From NCBI GenBank assembly GCA_018660965.1, contig JABJJH010000481.1:1-9870 (forward strand): a stretch of DNA of 9,870 bases. Reading direction: 5' to 3'. The number at the start of each line of letters is the position of its first letter. Within the stretch, counting starts at the first letter, position 1. The DNA comes from Rhodospirillaceae bacterium (GTDB lineage Bacteria; Pseudomonadota; Alphaproteobacteria; UBA8366; GCA-2717185). Shown one piece after another: positions 5,559 to 9,870 of this stretch. The translations under genes were made by a program, and so were the position numbers. The notes beneath the pieces are model-generated. The model had not been told where the DNA came from, made no database searches, and saw nothing but the letters and a program-made list of their open reading frames with translations.

Positions 5559-6563
5559 GTGACGTCCACGCCTCGAATTCCCGTGTCGATCATCACCGGC
5601 TTCCTCGGCAGCGGTAAGACCACCCTGCTCAATCACCTGGTGAAACAGCCGGGCATGGCCGACACCGCCGTCATCGTGAATGAATTCGGTGAAATCGGCA
5701 TCGACCATCTATTGATCGAACAAGCCTTCGAAGACACGGTGTTGCTTCAAAACGGCTGTATCTGCTGTTCCATTCGCGGCGACCTTGTCGACACACTGGA
5801 ATCGCTCGACGCGCAGGTCGCGCGCGGGGAAATACCCGCCTTCGCCCGCGCCATCGTGGAAACAACCGGACTGGCCGATCCGGCGCCGGTGCTGCAAACG
5901 CTGATGACCGATGCGCGGCTGCAATCGCGCTATGCGCTCGATGGCGTTGTCGCGACCGTGGACGCGGTGAACGGCGCGGGACAACTGGACGACTTCGACG
6001 AGCCCGTGAAACAGGCCGCCATCGCCGATCATATTTTCATCACCAAGGGCGACCTCGCCGAACTGAACGCCACGGATGACCTGACCCAACGGCTGCGCGC
6101 GATCAATCCCGGCGCGCCGATCACCGCCATCGACCATGGCCGCGCCGACCCGAACTCGCTGTTCGGCAACGGTCCGCTGGCCAACCCCTCACGGCTTACG
6201 GCGCATTTGGCCTCTCATGATCACGGGGGTCATGACGATCATCCGCATCATTCGGACATCGATACATTCGCCATCTACCGAGACGCCCCCCTGCCCTGGG
6301 GCGCCGTTCGCGCGTGGCTGGAATCCGTCGCGTCGCTGCGCGGCGCCGATCTGTTGCGCATGAAGGGGATCATAAATGTGGCCGGGCGCGCCGGGCCGGT
6401 CGTCGTCCACGGCGTCCAGCACGTGTTTCACCCACCGGTCGAATTGCCGGAGTGGCCCGACGCCGACCGGACAACCCGTATTGTATTCATCACCCGAAAC
6501 ATCGATAAATCAGGACTGGAAAACGCCTTGGGCGTTTTTATCGACCGCGAACAAGCTGCATGA
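5559..6563 (+). CDS. CobW/COG0523 family GTPase (putative metallochaperone)
   Basis: This is a G3E-family P-loop GTPase of the CobW/YjiA/ZNG1 group, 334 residues; members use GTP hydrolysis to deliver Zn, Co or other metals to client proteins. Walker A GFLGSGKTT is at 14-22, the metal-binding CxCC motif is C67-I-C69-C70, the switch segment ETTGLADP is at 101-108, and the guanine-specificity motif TKGD is at 162-165. A histidine-rich linker at 220-231 holds six His in twelve residues and precedes the CobW C-terminal domain (about 233-330). GTG at 5559 is preceded by GGAG at 5547-5550. There are no cobalamin genes nearby, so the gene is not cobW by context. It is divergent from the LVIVD/DUF1445 operon and its stop codon overlaps the ribosome site of the small membrane-protein gene. 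The metal and client are unknown. Confidence 0.94.
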   Translation: MTSTPRIPVSIITGFLGSGKTTLLNHLVKQPGMADTAVIVNEFGEIGIDHLLIEQAFEDTVLLQNGCICCSIRGDLVDTLESLDAQVARGEIPAFARAIVETTGLADPAPVLQTLMTDARLQSRYALDGVVATVDAVNGAGQLDDFDEPVKQAAIADHIFITKGDLAELNATDDLTQRLRAINPGAPITAIDHGRADPNSLFGNGPLANPSRLTAHLASHDHGGHDDHPHHSDIDTFAIYRDAPLPWGAVRAWLESVASLRGADLLRMKGIINVAGRAGPVVVHGVQHVFHPPVELPEWPDADRTTRIVFITRNIDKSGLENALGVFIDREQAA

Positions 6564-6570
6564 GGCGAAC

Positions 6571-6708
6571 ATGAATATGCATCACTTCGATTCCCAGGAA
6601 GCGCAACGCCTGCATACCCAGAAAGTCGGCAACAAGTTTATCCTCGGGTCCATCGCGTTTTCCGTCAGCTTCATGGCGCTGTGCATCGTCATTATGCTGG
6701 CGATTTAA
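6571..6708 (+). CDS. 45-residue single-span membrane protein
   Basis: This is a small protein I do not recognise. Residues 1-22 are polar, with three His (H4, H5, H15), and positively charged near the membrane edge (K18, K22). Residues 23-45 form one continuous hydrophobic helix reaching the C-terminus, so it is probably an inner-membrane protein with a cytoplasmic N-terminus. ATG at 6571 has a GAGG ribosome site (6562-6565) that overlaps the TGA stop of the CobW-type gene (6561-6563), a sign of translational coupling. The frame is open upstream, inside the GTPase gene, but only from this ATG does it have a ribosome site. It ends seven bases before the convergent cupin gene. The length recalls small subunits of membrane complexes, but no family can be named. 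Confidence 0.7.
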   Translation: MNMHHFDSQEAQRLHTQKVGNKFILGSIAFSVSFMALCIVIMLAI

Positions 6709-6715
6709 GGCAACG

Positions 6716-7594
6716 CTATTCAGCGGCGACCCGACCGGCGGCATCCTCGCCTTTTAAATGGTCGAGATTCGGCAGACGCAACTGCAGGATTTCCGTTTCC
6801 GTTTCGGCGCTGAAACGCGCGCTCTCGCCCCGGTCCAGAAACACCGTCGTCGCGTAGCGCCACGGTTCCCCTTTCACCATCCCGTCACCGGATAGCACGA
6901 AGAAAATATCGCGCGCGCCGGTCGCCTCAAACACGGCCTCCGGCGCCAGTTTCAGCAGACCCGCCATCGTGCGGCATTCGGTGAAAACCCCCATTGGTTT
7001 TTCCTGCACGCCCGGCATGTCATCGACTGTCAACCATGCAAAACGATCCGGGTCCATCAGAAGCGGCGCTTCGTAGCGCGGTTCCGGATAGGTCAGCGGT
7101 CGTTGTTTCGCGTGTTCCCAAATGGCCTGGAAACCATCCAGATTGCGCTTGCCGGGCACGCCCTTGTTGCGCCGGAACGCGCCATTCTTGAATTCGCCAA
7201 GGCTTCGTAATTCCTTGGTGATTGCGGCCTGTTCGTCGCGACCGATATAACCGCTGCCGCTGGCGCCGCCGAATTGCAACGCCAGTGACGACAGCATCTC
7301 GCCTTCATCCTGGGTTTGGGGTCCGTAATGCACCGCTTCGGGGTAATACCCGATCATGCCCGGCTTCATCGTACCCGTGCGGCCATACGACGCCACGCCT
7401 TCCAACTGGACGCGGATTTGTTCAAAATTATGCCGATGGCGGGGCGAATACCGACCGGGGCTTTGCGCCCAGACCAGCGAAAAATTATCAACCGCCCCGG
7501 CGTTCCCGTCCAACAGCCGCCGCCATTGCGACACTCCGCCGCGATGCGACGTTCCGGTCTCAAGCGTTACCTGATCGCCCTGGATGATTTTCAT
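6716..7594 (-). CDS. Two-domain cupin protein
   Basis: This is a 292-residue protein with two cupin beta-barrels. The N-terminal domain has a metal-site motif: HRHNFEQ (H53, H55, E58/Q59) followed by EG at 65-66, and a second motif whose His is H89 in AVHYGPQ. The C-terminal domain (about 195-285) has the cupin strand pattern around FFVLSGDG but lacks a clear HxH pair, so it is probably structural or effector-binding. ATG at 7594 is set by GGAGG eight bases upstream; an in-frame TTG at 7612 would lie ahead of that site and was rejected. It is the last gene of the operon, 29 bases after leuD-like, and ends seven bases from a convergent gene with no terminator visible. A dioxygenase, isomerase or decarboxylase acting on the same acid substrate as the operon, or a regulatory cupin, would fit; the choice cannot be made from sequence. 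Confidence 0.85.
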   Translation of the reverse strand: MKIIQGDQVTLETGTSHRGGVSQWRRLLDGNAGAVDNFSLVWAQSPGRYSPRHRHNFEQIRVQLEGVASYGRTGTMKPGMIGYYPEAVHYGPQTQDEGEMLSSLALQFGGASGSGYIGRDEQAAITKELRSLGEFKNGAFRRNKGVPGKRNLDGFQAIWEHAKQRPLTYPEPRYEAPLLMDPDRFAWLTVDDMPGVQEKPMGVFTECRTMAGLLKLAPEAVFEATGARDIFFVLSGDGMVKGEPWRYATTVFLDRGESARFSAETETEILQLRLPNLDHLKGEDAAGRVAAE

Positions 7595-7602
7595 GCGCGC
7601 GT

Positions 7603-7607
7603 CCTCC
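7603..7607 (-). promoter_or_regulatory. Shine-Dalgarno fixing the cupin gene start
   Basis: The minus strand reads GGAGG, eight bases before ATG at 7594. It sits between that ATG and an in-frame TTG at 7612, and so favours the shorter protein. Confidence 0.6.
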
Positions 7608-7623
7608 GTCAAACATTACCGGT

Positions 7624-8232
7624 TTAATACGCCCAACTGTTCTCCGCCTTGTAGCCGGTTTCGAACGCGTCGATTTGCGCGCCGAATTCCTGGGTCAATT
7701 GTACGTCGTCCAGCCCATTCAACAAACGGTATTTATCGAAGGCCTTGATGTCGAAGTCGTAGGTCGTCTGGTCCGGGCCGGTCAGGCTTTGTGCGTCCAG
7801 GTCGATGGCGATTTCCGCGCCGGGGCTTTCGCGAAGCTGGGCGCGCAGGGTGGCGCAATCTTGCCCCGACAGCTGAATCGGCAACACGCCGTTCTGAATG
7901 CAATTGCTGTAATGGATATCGCCGAAGCTGGGCGCGATCACGGACTTGATCCCGTTCGCCGTCATGGCGTCGACCGCGTTTTCCCGCGACGATCCGCATC
8001 CCCAGTTAATGTCGGCGACCAGAATTTCAGCCTTGCTGTAGACGGGTTTGTTGAAGACGAAATCCTTGTCCGACCCATCCGCGTTAAAGCGCAGATCGTG
8101 GAACATGAACCGGTGGTATTCCGGATCGCCCTTGGCGCGGCGCAGGAAGCGCGCGGGGATGATCTGGTCGGTGTCGCAATTGGGAATATCAATCGGGATC
8201 GCCGTCGATGCGAATGTCTTGAACGCTTTCAT
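7624..8232 (-). CDS. leuD: 3-isopropylmalate dehydratase small subunit-like protein (LeuD family)
   Basis: This is the swivelling small subunit of an aconitase-superfamily hydro-lyase, 202 residues, the usual LeuD length. Signatures are the N-terminal CDTDQIIPARFL (19-30) and the GCGSSRENA active-site loop (78-86). In leucine biosynthesis LeuC and LeuD interconvert 2- and 3-isopropylmalate. The region after the first motif (RRAKGDPEYHRF, 31-42) differs from the RTG-containing stretch I remember from biosynthetic LeuD, and this part helps set substrate choice. ATG at 8232 lies two bases after the leuC-like stop, with GGAGA upstream inside that gene, so translation is coupled. It is followed by a cupin gene rather than leuB. 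It may be a paralogous subunit for another 2-alkylmalate-like hydroxyacid, for example a citramalate- or dimethylmalate-type substrate. Family is firm; pathway is open, so the symbol names the family. Confidence 0.88.
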   Translation of the reverse strand: MKAFKTFASTAIPIDIPNCDTDQIIPARFLRRAKGDPEYHRFMFHDLRFNADGSDKDFVFNKPVYSKAEILVADINWGCGSSRENAVDAMTANGIKSVIAPSFGDIHYSNCIQNGVLPIQLSGQDCATLRAQLRESPGAEIAIDLDAQSLTGPDQTTYDFDIKAFDKYRLLNGLDDVQLTQEFGAQIDAFETGYKAENSWAY

Positions 8233-8234
8233 GG

Positions 8235-9653
8235 CTATTCGTTCTCCATCAAGTCGGGCTCCATCAAGTCGCGCACATCGGCAAAGCGCCCGGTCACGGA
8301 CGCTGCCGCCGCCATCGCCGGGCTGACCAGATGCGTGCGGCTGCCGGGGCCCTGACGCCCCCGGAAATTCCGGTTGCTGGTGGACGCCGCGCGTTCGCCC
8401 GGCGCCAGCATGTCGCCATTGACCGCAATGCACATGGAACAGCCGGGTTCGCGCCATTCCATGCCCGCTTCGATGAAAATCTTGTCCAGCCCCTCCGCCT
8501 CTGCCTGTTTCTTGACCAGCCCCGATCCCGGCACCACCAGCGTGCGGGCCTTCGCGTGGCGGCCCTTGGCGATGGCGGCGGCGGCGCGCATGTCTTCGAT
8601 GCGGCTGTTGGTGCAGGCGCCGATAAACACCGTATCGACGCTCAATTCGGACAGGCGCATGCCCGGTTTCATATCCATGTAATCCAGGGCGGTGGCCATT
8701 TCCGCGCGCACAATCGGATCAGGTTCCGAGGCCGGGTCCGGCGCCGCTTCGTCCACCGCCAGTGAATATTGCGGCGAGTTGCCCCAGGTCACCATCGGCG
8801 CGATGGAATCCCCGTCCAGGGTCACTTCCTTGTCGAACACCGCATCCGGGTCGGATGGCAGCGTCTTCCAATACGCCACCGCCGCGTCCCATTTGGCGCC
8901 GGCCGGCGCATAGGGGCGTCCCTTGCAGTAGTCGATGGTTTTGTCGTCCGGCGCGATAAGACCCGACCGCGCCCCGGCTTCAATCGCCATGTTGCAGACG
9001 GTCATGCGGCCTTCCATCGACATGTCCTCGATAACCGGCCCCGCGAATTCAATGGCGTATCCCGTGCCCCCGGCGGCGGATATTTCGCGGATCACCGCCA
9101 GAATCACGTCCTTGCCGCTGACCCCGGGACCCAGCGTTCCGGTAATGGTGACGCGCATCGCCTTGGGCTTGCGTTGCCACAGGGTTTGCGTCGCCATCAC
9201 ATGCATGACTTCGGTCGATCCGATGCCAAACGACAAACACCCCAGCGCGCCATGGGTCGAGGTATGGGAATCCCCACAGACCAACGTCAACCCCGGCAGG
9301 GTGATGCCCTGTTCAGGCCCGACCACATGGACGATGCCATGGCGGTCATCGGTCATCGGGTAATGGTGAAACCCCAGTTCGTCCGCCGATTGCGCCAGCA
9401 CCGACACGGCGTCGTGCATTTCGCCCGCGGGAATATCCTCAAGCGTCTTGGCCGTGGTCGGCATGGAGTGGTCCGGCGTCGCGTAGAGCTGGTCCGGACT
9501 GCGGATCGACAGCCCCTGTTCCTTCATTTGACCGAACAGACGAAAGTGCATGTCGTGGGTCATGTGCCGGTCGATGTAGAGCAGCACGTCGCCGTCTTCA
9601 CGCGTGGTGATAACGTGCGGCTCCCATATTTTCTCGAACAGGGTTTTTCCCAT
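8235..9653 (-). CDS. leuC: 3-isopropylmalate dehydratase large subunit-like protein (LeuC family)
   Basis: This is the catalytic [4Fe-4S] subunit of an aconitase-superfamily hydro-lyase, 472 residues, the standard LeuC length. The cluster cysteines are C347 (GACTNSR) and C405/C408 (GCSMC), close to their places in E. coli LeuC. Family blocks include YIDRH (26-30), ATPDHSMPT (58-66), VCGDSHTSTHGALG (125-138), SMEGRMTVCNMAIEAGA (212-228) and PGSGLVKKQAEAEGL (375-389). One departure stands out: the HEVTSPQAF stretch I recall after YIDRH in biosynthetic enzymes reads HDMHFRLFG here (33-41). ATG at 9653 lies nine bases after the stop of a 2-hydroxyacid dehydrogenase gene and has only a weak AGG ribosome site, so it is probably coupled. 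Context argues for a catabolic dehydratase rather than leucine synthesis, but that is inference; the symbol is used for the family. Confidence 0.9.
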   Translation of the reverse strand: MGKTLFEKIWEPHVITTREDGDVLLYIDRHMTHDMHFRLFGQMKEQGLSIRSPDQLYATPDHSMPTTAKTLEDIPAGEMHDAVSVLAQSADELGFHHYPMTDDRHGIVHVVGPEQGITLPGLTLVCGDSHTSTHGALGCLSFGIGSTEVMHVMATQTLWQRKPKAMRVTITGTLGPGVSGKDVILAVIREISAAGGTGYAIEFAGPVIEDMSMEGRMTVCNMAIEAGARSGLIAPDDKTIDYCKGRPYAPAGAKWDAAVAYWKTLPSDPDAVFDKEVTLDGDSIAPMVTWGNSPQYSLAVDEAAPDPASEPDPIVRAEMATALDYMDMKPGMRLSELSVDTVFIGACTNSRIEDMRAAAAIAKGRHAKARTLVVPGSGLVKKQAEAEGLDKIFIEAGMEWREPGCSMCIAVNGDMLAPGERAASTSNRNFRGRQGPGSRTHLVSPAMAAAASVTGRFADVRDLMEPDLMENE

Positions 9654-9662
9654 CTGGCGAGC

Positions 9663-9870
9663 CTAATCCACCAGTTCCGGGATAATCCACAAGGGGTCTT
9701 TGCCCCGGTTCACGCGCTGGACATTATCGAACGCGTTGCGCACCCGCGCCTTGTGGCTTTCGAACGTCGGCCCCGCCATATGCGCGGTCATGGTGATATT
9801 GTCGAGCTTCAACAGCGGGTTGTCCGGCGGCGTCGGTTCTTCGTCGAACACGTCCAGCCCGGCGCCCGCG
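9663..9870 (-). CDS. D-isomer-specific 2-hydroxyacid dehydrogenase, C-terminal part (cut by window edge)
   Basis: Only the last 68 residues are visible. They carry the family hallmark GAGLDVFDEEPTPPDNPL, followed by TAHMAG, which holds the catalytic His; relatives usually have PHxAG, so the Pro is Ala here. The family (SerA, GyaR, LdhA and similar) reduces 2-keto acids to D-2-hydroxyacids with NAD(P)H, or the reverse, in the cytoplasm. The short tail ending in IIPELVD lacks a SerA-type ACT domain. It is the first visible gene of the operon, nine bases before the LeuC-like gene, so its product or substrate is probably the hydroxyacid handled by that dehydratase. The exact substrate cannot be read from this fragment. 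Confidence 0.88.
   Translation of the reverse strand, partial: AGAGLDVFDEEPTPPDNPLLKLDNITMTAHMAGPTFESHKARVRNAFDNVQRVNRGKDPLWIIPELVD

Noticed and set aside
4391..5617. A long rightward open frame of about 408 codons opposite the LVIVD gene.
   Set aside because: It is antisense to a protein with clear repeat structure, has no ribosome site or recognisable family, and runs into the CobW-type gene. Long antisense frames are common in GC-rich DNA.
5559..6563. Calling the GTPase cobW of cobalamin synthesis.
   Set aside because: No cobalamin biosynthesis gene is present in the window, and the COG0523 family has many non-cobalamin subgroups.
8235..8457. Upstream extension of the LeuD-like frame to a start at 8457.
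   Set aside because: The extra residues overlap the LeuC-like C-terminus and look non-coding. LeuD-family proteins begin close to the ATG at 8232, which has a ribosome site and normal operon spacing.

Overview
This window looks like GC-rich bacterial chromosome, most likely from an alphaproteobacterium of the Rhodospirillales type. That assignment is inferred from base composition, codon use and family content; there is no rRNA or other taxonomic marker. It is a dense metabolic region with nine protein genes I consider complete, two genes cut by the window edges, no RNA genes, no CRISPR array and no recognisable mobile element.

Left part (1-2456). A ketopantoate-reductase-like gene runs leftward off the edge. 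It is divergent from a TauD/TfdA-type Fe(II)/2-oxoglutarate dioxygenase gene that starts at TTG. The 186-base gap between them holds an excellent extended -10 box for the leftward gene and a plausible promoter for the rightward one. The dioxygenase is followed 41 bases later by an unrecognised 238-residue protein, which ends against a convergent gene across a three-copy 14-bp tandem repeat.

Middle (2454-5558). A leftward operon encodes an LVIVD-type beta-propeller followed by two tandem, clearly duplicated members of the DUF1445 / D-glutamate cyclase-like (putative hydro-lyase) family. Each of the two paralogues has a short tandem duplication next to its stop codon. The propeller gene is divergent from a COG0523/CobW GTPase gene (5559-6563), and an imperfect dyad lies in the shared 97-base gap. 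The GTPase gene is followed, by translational coupling, by a 45-residue single-span membrane protein.

Right part (6716-9870). A leftward, tightly packed operon encodes the end of a D-isomer 2-hydroxyacid dehydrogenase, a LeuC-like aconitase-family large subunit, a LeuD-like small subunit and a two-domain cupin. The LeuC/LeuD pair keeps the Fe-S and small-subunit active-site signatures but departs from the usual leucine-pathway sequence near the substrate region. Together with the absence of leuB in the visible part, this suggests a hydroxyacid hydro-lyase of a catabolic pathway rather than leucine biosynthesis. The region as a whole reads as small-acid catabolism: two dehydrogenases, an Fe-S dehydratase, an Fe/2OG oxygenase, a cupin, two DUF1445 enzymes, and a metal-handling GTPase. 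That shared pathway is inference from neighbourhood; no substrate can be read from the sequence.
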